From: Panulirus ornatus
Lineage: Eukaryota; Arthropoda; Malacostraca; Decapoda; Palinuridae
Length of the DNA stretch: 64,000 nucleotides
Direction: 5' to 3'
Assembly: GCF_036320965.1 (NCBI RefSeq)
Contig: NC_092241.1
Coordinates: 24,312,989 to 24,376,988, forward strand
In this document: one piece after another, positions 49,611 through 60,147 of the stretch
How the letters are laid out: each line of letters opens with the position of its first letter
Numbering within the stretch: the stretch's first letter is position 1
Program-made: the position numbers and the translations under genes
Notes under the pieces: generated by a model
What the model saw: only the letters and a program-made list of their open reading frames with translations
What the model was told of the DNA's origin: nothing
Databases searched by the model: none

Positions 49611-50257
49611 GAAGTCGAGAACATTATCTCGGAGAGCAAAAATGGGTATGTTTGAAGGAATAGTGGTTCCAACAATGTTGTATGGTTGCGAGGCGTGGGC
49701 TATGGATAGAGTTGTGCGCAGGAGGATGGATGTGCTGGAAATGGGATGTTTGAGGACAATGTGTGGTGTGAGGTGGTTTGATCGAGTAAGTAACGTAAGG
49801 GTAAGAGAGATGTGTGGAAATAAAAAGAGCGTGGTTGAGAGAGCAGAAGAGGGTGTTTTGAAATGGTTTGGGCACATGGAGAGAATGAGTGAGGAAAGAT
49901 TGACCAAGAGGATATATGTGTCGGAGGTGGAGGGAACGAGGAGAAGAGGGAGACCAAACTGGAGGTGGAAAGATGGAGTGAAAAAGATTTTGTGTGATCG
50001 GGGCCTGAACATGCAGGAGGGTGAAAGGAGGGCAAGGAATAGAGTGAATTGGAGCGATGTGGTATACCGGGGCTGACGTGCTGCCAGTGGATTGAATCAA
50101 GGCATGTGAAGCGTCTGGGGTAAACCATGGAAAGCTGTGTAGGTATGTATATTTGCGTGTGTGGACGTATGTATATACATGTGTATGGGGGTGGGTTGGG
50201 CCATTTCTTTCGTCTGTTTCCTTGCGCTACCTCGCAAACGCGGGAGACAGCGACAAA

Positions 50258-50260
<3 letters not shown>
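49606..50260 (+). mobile_element. R21: RTE-like LINE, C-terminal fragment, short tail
   Basis: R21 starts within KNVWKSRTLSR and is open through the C-terminus to YRG-TGA (frame 49594-50076), then a short-form tail (50077-50260) ending CAGCGACAAAAAAAT and (TA)n. The coding part is almost the same as R14's by eye. It is a young 5'-truncated insertion. Confidence 0.93.

Positions 50261-50344
<84 letters not shown>
50261..50344. repeat. (TA)n microsatellite
   Basis: A pure TA tract of about 84 bases that joins the tail of R21 to the start of the SINE-like element. Confidence 0.97.
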
Positions 50345-50347
<3 letters not shown>

Positions 50348-50595
50348 CCCTGGGGATAGGGGAGAAAGAATACTTCCCACGTATTCCCTGCGTATCGTAG
50401 AAGGCGACTAAAAGGGGAGGGATCGGGGGGCTGGAAATCCTCCCCTCTCTTTTTTTTTTTTTTATTCAATTTTCCAAAAGAAGGAACAGTGAAGGGGGCC
50501 AGGTGAGAATATTCCCTCAGAGGCCCAGTCCTCTGTTCTTAATGCTACCTCGCGAACGCGGGAAACGGCGAATAGTTTGAAAGGAAAAAAAATAA

Positions 50596-50600
<5 letters not shown>
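50345..50600 (+). mobile_element. SINE-like element made of LINE ends, copy 1
   Basis: It starts TATCCCTGGGGATAGGGGAG, with AATACTTCCCACG, GTAGAAGGCGACTAAAAGGG and GGGCTGGAAATCCTCCCC, which match the 5' UTR of R1, R5, R11, R13 and R16. It then passes a T-rich stretch and ends in GCTACCTCGCGAACGCGGGA, AACGGCGAATAGTTTGAAA and AAATAAATAAA, matching the last hairpin of the LINE tail. All coding sequence is absent. It is flanked by TA tracts on both sides, as the LINE copies are. A precedent is RIME/SIDER in trypanosomes, built from the ends of ingi. Confidence 0.8.

Positions 50601-50663
<63 letters not shown>
50601..50663. repeat. (TA)n microsatellite
   Basis: The TA tract lies between the SINE-like element and the tail of R22 (minus strand). 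Confidence 0.97.
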
Positions 50664-50666
<3 letters not shown>

Positions 50667-51918
50667 TTTTTTTTATTTTGCTTTGTCGCTGTCTCCCGCG
50701 TTAGCGAGGTAGCGCAAGGAAAGAGACGAAAGAAATGGCCCAACCCACCCCCATACACATGTATATACATACATGTCCACACACGCAAATATACATACCT
50801 ATACATCTCAATGTACACATATATATAAACACACAGACACATACATATATACCCATGCACACAATTCACACTGTCTGCCTTTATTCATTCCCATCGCCAC
50901 CTCGCCACACATGGAATACCATCCCCCTCCCCCCTCATGTGTGCGAGGTAGCGCTAGGAAAAGACAACAAAGGCCCCATTCGTTCACACTCAGTCTCTAG
51001 CTGTCATGCAATAATGCCCGAAACCACAGCTCCCTTTCCACATCCAGGCCCCACAGAACTTTCCATGGTTTACCCCAGACGCTTCACATGCCCTGATTCA
51101 ATCCACTGACAGCACGTCAACCCCAGTGTACCACATCGATCCAATTTACTCTATTCCTTGCCCACCTTTCACCCTCCTGCATGTTCAGGCCCCGATCACT
51201 CAAAATCTTTTTCACTCATCTTTCCACCTCCAATTTGGTCTCCCACTTCTCCTCGTTCTCTCCACCTCCGACACATATATCCTCTTGGTCAATCTTTCCT
51301 CACTCATTCTCTCTATGTGCCCAAACCATTTCAAAACACCCTCTTCTGCTCTCTCAACCACACTCTTTTTATTTCCACACATCTCTCTTACCCTTACATT
51401 ATTTACTCGATCAAACCACCTCACACCACACATTGTCCTCAAACATCTCATTTCCAGCACATCCACCCTCCTGCGCACAACTCTATCCATAGCCCACGCC
51501 TCGCAACCATACAACATTGTTGGAACCACTATTCCTTCAAACATACCCATTTTTGCTTTCCGAGATAATGTTCTCGACTTTTACACATTCTTCAAGGCTC
51601 GAAGGATTTTCGCCCCCTCCCCCACCCTATGATTCACCTCCGCTTCCATGGTTCCATCCGCTGCCAGATCCACTCCCAGGTATCTAAAACACTTTACTTC
51701 CTCCAGTTTTTCTCCATTCAAACTTACCTCCCAATTGACTTGACCCTCAACCCTACTGTACCTAATAACCTTGCTCTTATTCGCATTTACTCTTAATTTT
51801 CTTCTTTCACACACTTTACCAAACTCAGTCACCAGCTTCTGCAGTTTCTCACATGAATCAGCCACCAGCGCTGTATCATCAGCGAACAACAACTGACTCA
51901 CTTCCCAAGCTCTCTCAT

Positions 51919-51920
<2 letters not shown>
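50664..51920 (-). mobile_element. R22: RTE-like LINE, palm to long tail
   Basis: The long tail (50664-51110), C-terminus and thumb (51212-51550) and motif C to E (51581-51920: LLFADDTALVAD, LRVNANKSKVI, CFRYLGVDLAADG) lie on the minus strand. It is 5' truncated exactly at a TA tract (GATGAGAGAGC next to ATATAT). Frame breaks at about 51210 and 51570-51600. Confidence 0.92.

Positions 51921-51992
<72 letters not shown>
51921..51992. repeat. (TA)n microsatellite
   Basis: The TA tract joins the truncated 5' end of R22 and the incomplete 3' tail of R23. Confidence 0.97.
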
Positions 51993-51997
<5 letters not shown>

Positions 51998-53310
51998 TAA
52001 TTCATACTGTCTGCCCCTATTCATTTCCGTCGCCACCCCGCCACACATGAAATGAAAACCCCCTCCCCCGCATGTGCGCGAGCTAGCGCTAGGAAATGAC
52101 CAGAAAGGCCACATTCGTTCACACTCAGTCTCTACCTATCATGAGTAATGCACCGAAACCACAGCTCCCTTTTCTCATCCAGGCCCAACAGAACCTTCCA
52201 TGGTTTACCCCAGACGCTTTACATGCCATGGTTCAATCCATTCACAGCACGTCAACCCCGGTATACCACAACGCTCCCAGAACTTTCACCCCCCCCTCCC
52301 CCCACGATTCACTTCCGCTTCCATGGTTCCATCCGCTGCCAAATCCACTTCCAGATATCTAAAACACTTCACTTCCTCCAGTTTTTCTCCATTCAAACTT
52401 ACCTCCCAATTGACTTGTCCCTCAACCCTACTGTATCTAATAACCTTGCTCTTATTCACATTTACTCTCAGCTTTCTTCTTTCACACACTTTACCAAACT
52501 CAGTCACCAGCTTCTGCAGTTTCTCACCCGAATCATCCACCAGCGCTGTATCATCAGCGAACAGCAACTGACCCACTTTCCATGCTCTCTCATCCACAAC
52601 AGACTGCATACTTGCCCCTCTTTCCAAACCTCTTGCATCAACCTCCCTAACAATATCACCAATAAACAAATTAAACAACCATGGAGACATCACACACCCC
52701 TGCCACAAACCAACATTCACTGAGAACCAGTCACTTTCCTGCTTCTAGCAACTTGCCTCCCACACCATATATTCTTAATACCTTCCACAGAGCATCTCTA
52801 TCAACTCTATCATATGCCTTCTCCAGATACATAAATGCTATATACAATTCCATTTGCTTTTCCAAGTATTTCTCACATACATTTTTCAAAGAACACACCT
52901 GATCCACACATCCTCTACCACTTCTGAAACCACACTGCTCTTCCCCAGTCTGATGCTCTGTACATGCCTTCACCCTCTCAGTCAACACCCTTCCATATAA
53001 TTTCCCAGGAATACCAAACAAACTTATACCTCTGTAATTTGAGCACTCACTCTTATCCCATTTACCTTTGTACAATGGCACCATGGAAGCATTCCGCCAG
53101 TCCTCAGGCACCTCACCATGAGTCTTACATACATTAGATATCCTTACCAACCAGTCAATAACACAGTCACCCCCCTTTTTTCTTAATAAATTCCAATGCA
53201 ATACCATCCAAACCCGCCGCTTTGCAGGCTTTCATCTTCCGCAAAGCCTTTACTACCTTTTCTCTGCTTACCAAATCATTCTCCCTAACCTGCTCACTTT
53301 GCACACCATA
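51993..53310 (-). mobile_element. R23: RTE-like LINE with two internal deletions
   Basis: The tail lacks its terminal hairpin (it starts in ATGTACATAATTCATACTG). At about 52270 the tail joins directly to LGALKNV-like sequence, so the entire C-terminal block (about 600 bases) is missing. At about 52735 a second deletion removes the SFYRGCKACVRVGRE segment. Frames: 52286-52720 with LLFADDTALVDD, and 52731-53207 with GFRSGRGCVDQVCSLK and FMYLEKAYD (motif A D to Y). It is 5' truncated at 53310 in CFGRGGVQS. Confidence 0.9.
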
Positions 53311-53380
53311 TATGTATACGTTGAAATGTATAGGTATATATATATATATATGTGGGTGTATGGACGGGTATGTATATACA
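53311..53380 (+). repeat. Solo LINE tail fragment
   Basis: ATGTATACGTTGAAATGTATAGG and GTGTATGGACGGGTATGTATATAC match the TATG-rich part of the tail in plus orientation, between two minus-strand copies. It has a short (TA) run at 53336-53349. Confidence 0.65.
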
Positions 53381-54132
53381 GACCCCACAAAACTTTTCAT
53401 GGTTTACCCCAGACGCTTGACATGCCCTGGATCAATCCAGTGACAGCACGCTGACCCCGGTATACCACATCGTTCCAATTTACTCTATTACTTGCACGCC
53501 TTTCACCCTCCCGTATGTTCAGGCCCCGATCGCTCAAAATCTTTTTCACGCTATCCTTCCACCTCCAATTTGGTCTCGCACTTCTCGTTCCCTCCACCTC
53601 TGACACACATATCCTCTTTGTCAATCTTTCCTCACTCATTCTCTCCATGTGACCAAACCATTTCAATATACCCTCTTCTGCTCTCTCAACCACACTTTTT
53701 ATTACCCCATATCTCACTTACCTTTCGTTACTTACTCGATCAAACCACCTCACACCACATATTGTCCTCAAACATTTCATTTCCAACACATTCACCCTCC
53801 TCTGCACAACCCTATCTATAGCCCATGTCTCGCATCCATATAACATTGTTGGAACCACAATTCCTTCAAACATACCCATTTTTCCGCTTCGAGATAACGT
53901 TCTCGCCTTCCACACATTCTTCAACGCTCCCAGAACTTCGCCTTCTTCCCCACCCTATAACTGCCCGCCTCCATCGTTCCATCCGCTGCTAAATCCACTC
54001 CCAGATATCTAAAACACTTCACTTCCTCTGGTTTTGCTCCATTCAAACTTACCTCCCAATTTACTTGTCCCTCAACCTTACTGAACCTAATAACCTTGCT
54101 CTTATTCACATTTACTCTCAGCTTTCTTCTTT
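53381..54132 (-). mobile_element. R24: RTE-like LINE, palm/C-terminal fragment, cut by gap
   Basis: C-terminal block (53397-53717: WFGHMERMSEERLTKR, RPNWRWKDSVKKIL), thumb (53718-53924: TMLYGCETWAIDRV) and motif E/D (53921-54109: CFRYLGVDLAADG). It runs into the assembly gap at LRVNVNKSKVI. Its tail is missing beyond the first about 50 bases. Confidence 0.88.
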
Positions 54133-54232
54133 NNNNNNNNNNNNNNNNNNNNNNNNNNNNNNNNNNNNNNNNNNNNNNNNNNNNNNNNNNNNNNNNNNNN
54201 NNNNNNNNNNNNNNNNNNNNNNNNNNNNNNNN
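54133..54232. other. Assembly gap, 100 N
   Basis: Exactly 100 N, a conventional gap of unknown size, sits inside RTE-like LINE sequence. Repeats on both sides are the likely cause. The contents and true length are unknown. Confidence 0.99.
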
Positions 54233-54332
54233 CTATTTTTATTACCACACATCTCTCATACCCATTCATTACTTACACAATCAAACCACCTGACACCACA
54301 TATCATCCTCAAACATCTCATTTCCAACACAT
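54233..54332 (-). mobile_element. R24b: short RTE-like fragment after the gap
   Basis: The sequence corresponds to the minus-strand MCGNKK-CLRTICGVRWFD region (ATCTCTCATACC, ATCAAACCACCTGACACC, CATCTCATTTCCAACACAT). It may be a different copy from R24, because this coding region is already present at 53700-53800. Confidence 0.75.
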
Positions 54333-54417
54333 TTCTTGATATTAAATGAAAAAACTCTGCCATAACATGGCAAATTGGGTGCCTAATAAAACTACATGCT
54401 TTTAGTAAAGATAAAAT

Positions 54418-56629
54418 TTGCCAGGAAACAGGAGTGGTGGGAGTATGTGATAGAGTGTAAGAGAGTAAATTCTAGACTGACATGGGTAAAACTGAAAGTG
54501 GATGGAGAGAGATGGGTGATTATTGGTGCACATGCACCTGGGCATGAGAAGAAAGATTATGAGAGGCAAGTGTTTTGGGAGTAGCTGAGTGAGTGTGTTA
54601 GTAGTTTTCATGCATGAAACTGGGTTATAGTGATGGGTGATTTGAATGCAAAGGTGAGTAATGTGGCAGTTGAGGGAATAATTGGTGTACATGTGGTATT
54701 CAGTGTTGTAAATGGAAATGGTGAAGAGCTTGTAGATTTATGTGCTGAAAAAGGACTGGTGATTTGGAATACCAGGTTTAAAAAGAGAGATATACATAAG
54801 TATACTCATGTAAGTAGGAGAGATGGCCAGAGAGTGTTATTGGATTAAGTGTTAATTGATAGGCGCGCGAAAAAGAGGCTTTTGGATGTTAATGTGCTGA
54901 GAGGTGCAACTAGAAGGATGTCTGATCATTATCTTGTGGAGGCGAAGGTGGAGATTTGTAGAGGTTTTCAGAAAAGAAGAGAGAATGTTGGGGTGAAAAG
55001 AGTGGTGAGAGTAAGTGAGCTTGGGAAGGAGACTTGTGTGAGGAAGTACCAGGAGAGATTGAGTATAGAATGGAAAAAGGTGAGGACAAAGGACATAAGG
55101 GGAATGGGGGGTTGGAACAGGATGTATTTAGGGAAGCAGTGATGGCTTGCGCAAAAGATGCTTGTGGCATGAGAAGCGTGGGAGGTGGGCAGATTAGAAA
55201 AGGTAGTGAGTGGTGGGATGAAGAAGTAAGGTCATTAGTGAAAGAAAAGAGAGAGGCATTTGGAAAATTTTTGCAGGGAAATAATGCAAATGATTGGGAG
55301 ATGTATAATGTATAAAAGAAAGAGGCAGGAGGTCAAGAGAAAGGTGCAAGAGGTGAAAAAGAGGGCAAATGAGAGTTGGGGTGAGAGAGTATCATTAAAT
55401 TTTAGGGAGAATAAAAAGATGTTCTGGAAGGAGGTAAATAAAGTGCGTAAGACAAGGGAGCAAATGGGAACTTCAGTGAAGGGCGCTAGATGGGGAGGTG
55501 ATAACAAGTAGTGGTGATGTGAGAAGGAGATGGAGTGAGTATTTTGAAGGTTTGTTGAATGTGTTTGATGATAGAGTGGCTGATATAGGGTGTTTTGGTC
55601 GAGGTGGTGTGCAAAGTGAGAGGGTTAGGGAAAATGATTTGGTAAACAGAGAAGAGGGAGTAAAAGCTTTGCGGAAGATGAAAGCCGGCAAGGCAGCAGG
55701 TTTGGATGGTACTGCAGTGGAATTTATTAAAAAAGGGGGGTGACTGTATTGTTGACTGGTTGGTAAGGTTATTTAATATATGTATGACTCATGGTGAGGT
55801 GCCTGAGGATTGGCAGAATGCTTGCATAGTGACATTGTACAAAGGCAAAGGGTATAAGCGTGAGTGCTCAAATTACAGAGTCATAAGTTTGTTGAGTATT
55901 TCTGGGAAATTATATGGGAGGGTATTGATTGAGAGGGTGAAGGCATGTACAGAGCATCAGATTGGGGAAGAGCAGTGTGGTTTCAGAAGCGGTAGAGGAT
56001 GTGTGGATCAGGTGTTTGCTTTGAAGAATGTATGTGAGAAATACTTAGAAAAGCAAATGGATTTGTATGTAGTATTCATGGATCTGGAGAAGGCATATGA
56101 TAAGAGTTGATAGAGATGCTCTGTGGAAGGTATTAAGAATATATGGTGTGGGAGGCAAGTTGTTAGAAGCAGTGAAAAGTTTTTATCGAGGATGTAAGGC
56201 ATGTGTATGTGTGGGAAGAGAGGAAAGTGATTGGTTCTCATTGAATGTTGTTTTGCGGCAGAGCTGCGTGATGTCTAAATGGTTGTTTGATTTGTTTATG
56301 GATGGGGTTGTTAGGGAGGTGAATGCAAGAGTTTTGGAAAGATGGGCAAGTATGCAGTCTGTTGTGGATGAGAGAGCTTGGGAAGTGAGTCAGTTGTTCG
56401 CTGATGATACAGCGCTGGTGGCTGATTCATGCGAGAAACTGCAGAAACTGGTGACTAAGTTTGGTAAAGTGTGTGAAAGAAGAAAGCTGAGAGTAAATGT
56501 GAATAAGAGCAAGGTTATTAGGTCCAGTAGGGTTGAGGGACAAGTCAACTGGGAGGTAAGTTTGAATGGAGAAAAACTGGAAGTGAAGTGTTTTATATAT
56601 CTGGGAGTGGATTTGGCAGTAGATGGAAC
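54418..56629 (+). mobile_element. R25: RTE-like LINE, endonuclease to RT motif E
   Basis: It begins inside the endonuclease (KQEWWEYVIECKRVNSRL) and covers VMGDLNAKVSN, SDHYLVEAKV, the linker, and RT motifs to motif E (LGVDLAVDG). It stops at 56629, where the opposite strand of another copy (R26) starts. Frame breaks at about 54840, 55310, 55490, 55740 and 56100. There is no C-terminus or tail. Confidence 0.9.
55498..56110 (+). pseudogene. R25 RT entry and fingers
   Basis: Two overlapping frames (55498-55743 and 55706-56110) give RRRWSEYFEGLLNVFDDRV, AGLDGTAVEFIKKG, then EDWQNACIVTLYKGKGY, NYRVISLLSISGKLYGR and GFRSGRGCVDQVFALK to FMDLEKAYD. One inserted G in the GGGGGG run near 55735-55740 causes the first frameshift. 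An A insertion within motif A (GATAAGAG in place of GATAGAG) causes the second. Confidence 0.85.
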
Positions 56630-56768
56630 CCCAACTCTCAATTGCCCTCTTTTTCACCTCTTGCACCTTTCTCTTGACCTCCTGCCTCTTTCTTTTATAC
56701 ATCTCCCACTCATTTGTATTATTTCCCTGCAAAAATTGTCCAAATGCCTCTCTCTTCTCTTTCACTAG
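56097..56768 (+). pseudogene. R25 RT palm joined to inverted R26 sequence
   Basis: The first about 178 codons are RT palm: motif B region VVLRQSCVMSKWLF (GLRQGC changed to VLRQSC, SPW to SKW), LFADDTALVAD (one residue shorter than the consensus LLFADD), LRVNVNKSKVI, CFIYLGVDLAVDG. The last about 45 codons are antisense to the R26 linker and are not coding. The switch at 56629 marks the inversion breakpoint. Confidence 0.85.
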
Positions 56769-57640
56769 TAATCTTACTTTTTCACCCCATCACTCACTAC
56801 CCTTTCTAATCAGCCCACCTCCCATGCTTCTCATGCCACAAGCATATTTTGCGCAAGCCATCACTACTCCCTAAATACATCCCATTCCTCCCCCACTCCC
56901 CTTTCGTTCTCATCTTTTTCCATTCTGTACTCAGTCTCTCATGGTACTTCCACACACAAGTCTCCTTCCCAAGCTCACTTACTCTCACCACTCTCTTTAC
57001 CCCAACATTCTCTCTTCTTTTCTGAAAACCTCTACAAATCTTCACCTTCGGTTCCACAAGATAATGATCAGACATACCTCCAGTTGCACCTCTCAGCATA
57101 TTAACATCCAAAAGTCTCTCTTTCCAGGGCCTATCAATTAACACATAATCCAATAACGCTCTCTGGCCATCTATCCTACTTACATAGGTATACTTATGTA
57201 TATCTCTCTTTTTAAACCAGGTATTCTTGATCACCAGTCCTTTTTCAGTGCACAAATCTACAAGCTCTTCACCATTTCCACTTACAACACTGAACACCCC
57301 ACGTACACCAATTATTCCCTCAACTGCCACATTACTCACCTTTGCATTCAAATCACCCATCACTATAACCCGGTCTCGAGCATCAAAAGTACTAACACAC
57401 TCAGCTGCTCCGAAAACACTTGCCTCATGATATTTCTTCTCATGTCCAGATGCATATGCACCAATAATCACCCATCTCTCTCCATCCAGTTTTACTCATG
57501 TCAGCACAGAGTTTACTTTCCTACACTCTATCACATACTCCCACCACTCTTGTTTCAGGAGTAATGCTACTCCTTCCCTTGCTCTTGTCCTCTCACCAAC
57601 CCTGTCTAAAGGTATTCTGTCCCTGGCATCCATGTTCAGA
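56630..57640 (-). mobile_element. R26: RTE-like LINE, endonuclease and linker, inverted to R25
   Basis: The minus-strand frame 56806-57471 (221 codons) holds MIIGAYASGHEKKYH, VIVMGDLNAKVSN, NTWFKKRDIHKYTYVSRIDG, ALLDYVLIDR, MSDHYLVEPKV, VRVSELGKETCV. The linker follows to 56630. It contains what R25 lacks upstream, and is in opposite orientation. The 5' part beyond 57600 is decayed. Confidence 0.9.
56806..57471 (-). pseudogene. R26 endonuclease
   Basis: This is the longest continuous endonuclease C-terminal frame in the window. It carries the GDLNA metal-site motif, the DYVLID motif and the SDH motif with catalytic His, in one frame. The N-terminal part with the SExKL glutamate lies upstream in a decayed region (57480-57640) and is not readable. 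It would be inactive without that glutamate. Confidence 0.87.
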
Positions 57641-57719
57641 AACCTTTAATATTCACTATTGACTGTGCTGTGTGGCACTCATTCAGAATTGTACAAGTTT
57701 TGGTCAATAGGATTTAACA

Positions 57720-59010
57720 CATCCTTAGGTTTTAAGGTTTTCACCTGCTAAGAGTGTTGGTGTAACTTTTCCTAAAAAATTCAATTTCCCTAATTTGCCA
57801 AAAGATTTAGATGACCATTCAGTAACAGCTACAGGGATGCCAACAGAAAATTCTTATTTATGATATATAAGTCCATGATTAGGTCAAAATTAGACTGTGG
57901 CTCACAGATATATGCTTCAGCAAGGAACTGCATTTGTGGAGGCTGGATGTAATTCAGAACAATTGCCTAAGAATGTCCTGGAGGTGTAGCACACACAAAA
58001 ATTGCTAGAATGTAAGTGGAAGCAAATGTACCTTTTCCCCTTTTTCATCTAGAGCACCTAATTATTATGTGCAGTTTGGAGAGGCAAGGAAAAAGAACTT
58101 ACACCACCCTGATTGGTGTTCAACCTTTCAGTATGAAACATTCTTTGGGAAAGGTGCAGCACCATTGATAACCTCCTGGTTATTTGGGCACTGCACCCCT
58201 GGCCATCAGTCTTCACTTCCTATATGTACGATTAGCTACGGGTGTAGATTTAAGGAAAATCTATCGACTGTTGACAAAGAAAAAAAAAGGACCTTGGTAG
58301 CCAGTAAAGATTCACATTAAAGTTGGCTGGTTCCCCTTCAATAAACATAAAGTGCCGAAGTTGGAGGTTCACCAGCAATTCAGGGTGGTAATTGAGAGAT
58401 ATTCAGATTATACTAATATCCACACCAATGGTTCCAAGATAAATAAATGTTTGAATACAAGTATGTGCATGACTGACCATTCCTATGGATTCCACCAGCT
58501 CTATCATAAATCAGTTTTCTGTACAGAATTTCATGCTGTTGAAAAAGCCATGGATTACTACTTGAACTCTAGTTACAATAAATTTGCTGTCTTATCAAAT
58601 TCTATTTGCACTTAAAGCTATAAATTCAGGTTAGAAAGAGATATAAATGAGATCTATGGTTGCACCACTGGTAGACTGCATACATGCCATAAGTTCATCA
58701 TCTTAATTTGGTGTCAGGTTATTGCAACATTTACAACAATGAACAGACAGACTAACTCATTAAGACTGCAGAACTTAAGGAGATACACAAAGCTCCTCAG
58801 GAGCTGTATTCTTATGTCTATGGAAAAAAAAATTAGAATATCTTCTATGGCAAAGTCAGTGGGCCAACCTGGGATTATGAAATATCTTCAAACCAGAAAC
58901 ATGCAACTAGCCGATCTACCATGCCAACAGAAGAGAGGAGGTTGTGCTGGCCTGCCTCCATATGATTACATCTCTCACCTTCTGCCTTACACCACGAAGA
59001 CATTTCTTCA
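57720..59010 (+). mobile_element. I/Jockey-type LINE fossil with RNase H
   Basis: The plus strand shows, out of frame, an RT end (TFSPAKSVGVTFPKK-like near 57735, then SMIRSKLDCGSQIYASA near 57870, as in KSVLRSKLDYGCxVYGSA of I/Jockey elements), a linker, and an RNase H-like domain (58352-58630). It is heavily mutated. It differs from the Jockey-like fossil at 47319, which has no RNase H, and from the RTE-like family. The upstream catalytic core is missing. Confidence 0.7.
58352..58615 (+). pseudogene. RNase H domain remnant
   Basis: The 87-codon frame contains YTNIHTNGSKI (TDGSK motif with Asp changed to Asn), FCTEFHAVEKAMDYY (the xTAELxAI helix with its Glu) and FAVLSNSICT (SDSxxA motif with Asp changed to Asn), followed after a stop by LKAI. 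The order and spacing match the RNase H of I-clade and Jockey-related LINEs, which removes RNA from the RNA-DNA hybrid. Two of three acidic catalytic residues are lost, so it is dead. Confidence 0.72.
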
Positions 59011-59217
59011 ATAATGAAGAGATTGAAACATAATCCTATATACACAACACATATTTAGTAGATGCTCTGAATACAACTCACACAGGAAAAACTCGAATTT
59101 TATATTAACAAAGGAAAAAGACATAAAAACTCTGTTAGAGGATTCCAACCCAGACTTAATTTATAAGTGATTTCTTTCTTCAGAAGGTTGGAGCTGATCA
59201 GGATGATGTGATTTTTT
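59011..59217. other. Unassigned interval
   Basis: I recognise no element here, though it may be 3' flank of the I/Jockey-type fossil. Confidence 0.5.
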
Positions 59218-59355
59218 TTCACACAATCGATGTTTCCCATGTCAGTGAGGTAGCGCCAGGAAACAGACAAAGAATGGCCCATTCACTCATATACATATAT
59301 ATATCATAAACGCCCATGCATGCACATGTTCATAGACATATTAATATATATATGC
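59218..59355 (-). repeat. Solo LINE tail copy
   Basis: This reads TTTCCCATGTCAGTGAGGTAGCGCCAGGAAACAG and AATGGCCCATTCAC and then the TATA/TACA-rich stretch, matching the terminal tail on the minus strand. It ends in ATATATATATG, where R27 begins in the plus direction. Confidence 0.75.
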
Positions 59356-60142
59356 AAGTATGAAGTCTGTTGGGGATGAGAGAGCTTGGGAAGTGAGTCA
59401 GTTGTTGTTCGCTGATGATACAGCGCTGGTGGCTGATTCATGTGAGAAACTGCAGAAGCTGGTGACTGAGTTTGGTAAAGTGTGTGAAAGAAGAAAGTTA
59501 AGAGTAAATGTGAATAAGAGCAAGGTTATTAGGTACAGTAGGGTCGAGGGTCAAGTCAATTGGGAGGTGAGTTTGAATGGAGAAAAACTGGAGGAAGTGA
59601 AGTGTTTTAGATATCTGGGAGTGGATCTGGCAGCAGATGGAACCATGGAAGCGGAAGTGGATCATAGGGTGGGGGAGGGGGCGAAAATTCTGGGGGCCTT
59701 GAAGAATGTGTGGAAGTCGAGAACATTATCTCGGAAAGCAAAAATGGGTATGTTTCAAGGAATAGTGGTTCCAACAATGTTGTATGGTTGCGAGGCGTGG
59801 GCTATGGATAGAGTTGTGCGCAGGAGGATGGATGTGCTGGAAATGAGATGTTTGAGGACAATGTGTGGTGTGAGGTGGTTTGATCGAGTAAGTAACGTAA
59901 GGGTAAGAGAGATGTGTGGAAATAAAAAGAGTGTGGTTCAGAGAGCAGAAGAGGGTGTTTTGAAATGGTTTGGGCACATGGAGAGAATGAGTGAGGAAAG
60001 ATTGACCAAGAGGATATATGTGTCGGAGGTGGAGGGAACGAGGAGAAGAGGGAGACCAAATTGGAGGTGGAGAGATAGAGTGAAAAAGATTTTGTGTGAT
60101 CGGGGCCTGAACATGCAGGAGGGTGAGAGGAGGGCAAGGAAT
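59356..60142 (+). mobile_element. R27: RTE-like LINE, motif C to C-terminus
   Basis: R27 starts at GASMKSVGDERAWEVSQ after a TA-rich run, and is open in one frame (59360-60178) through LLFADDTALVAD, CFRYLGVDLAADG, TMLYGCEAWAMDRV and GRPNWRWRDRVKKIL to GERRARN. It ends abruptly at GCAAGGAAT (60142), where the minus strand of another copy begins with the same sequence, so no tail is present. Confidence 0.93.
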
Positions 60143-60147
60143 ATTCC
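59360..60147 (+). pseudogene. R27 RT palm and C-terminal block
   Basis: About 262 codons are intact. FADD is at residues 17-20, motif D at NKSKVI, and the conserved post-RT block follows, with KSVVQRAEEGVLKWFGHM (E to Q) and WRWRDRV (K to R). The frame then continues for 10 codons into antisense R28 sequence. It lacks motifs A and B because of 5' truncation. Confidence 0.9.
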
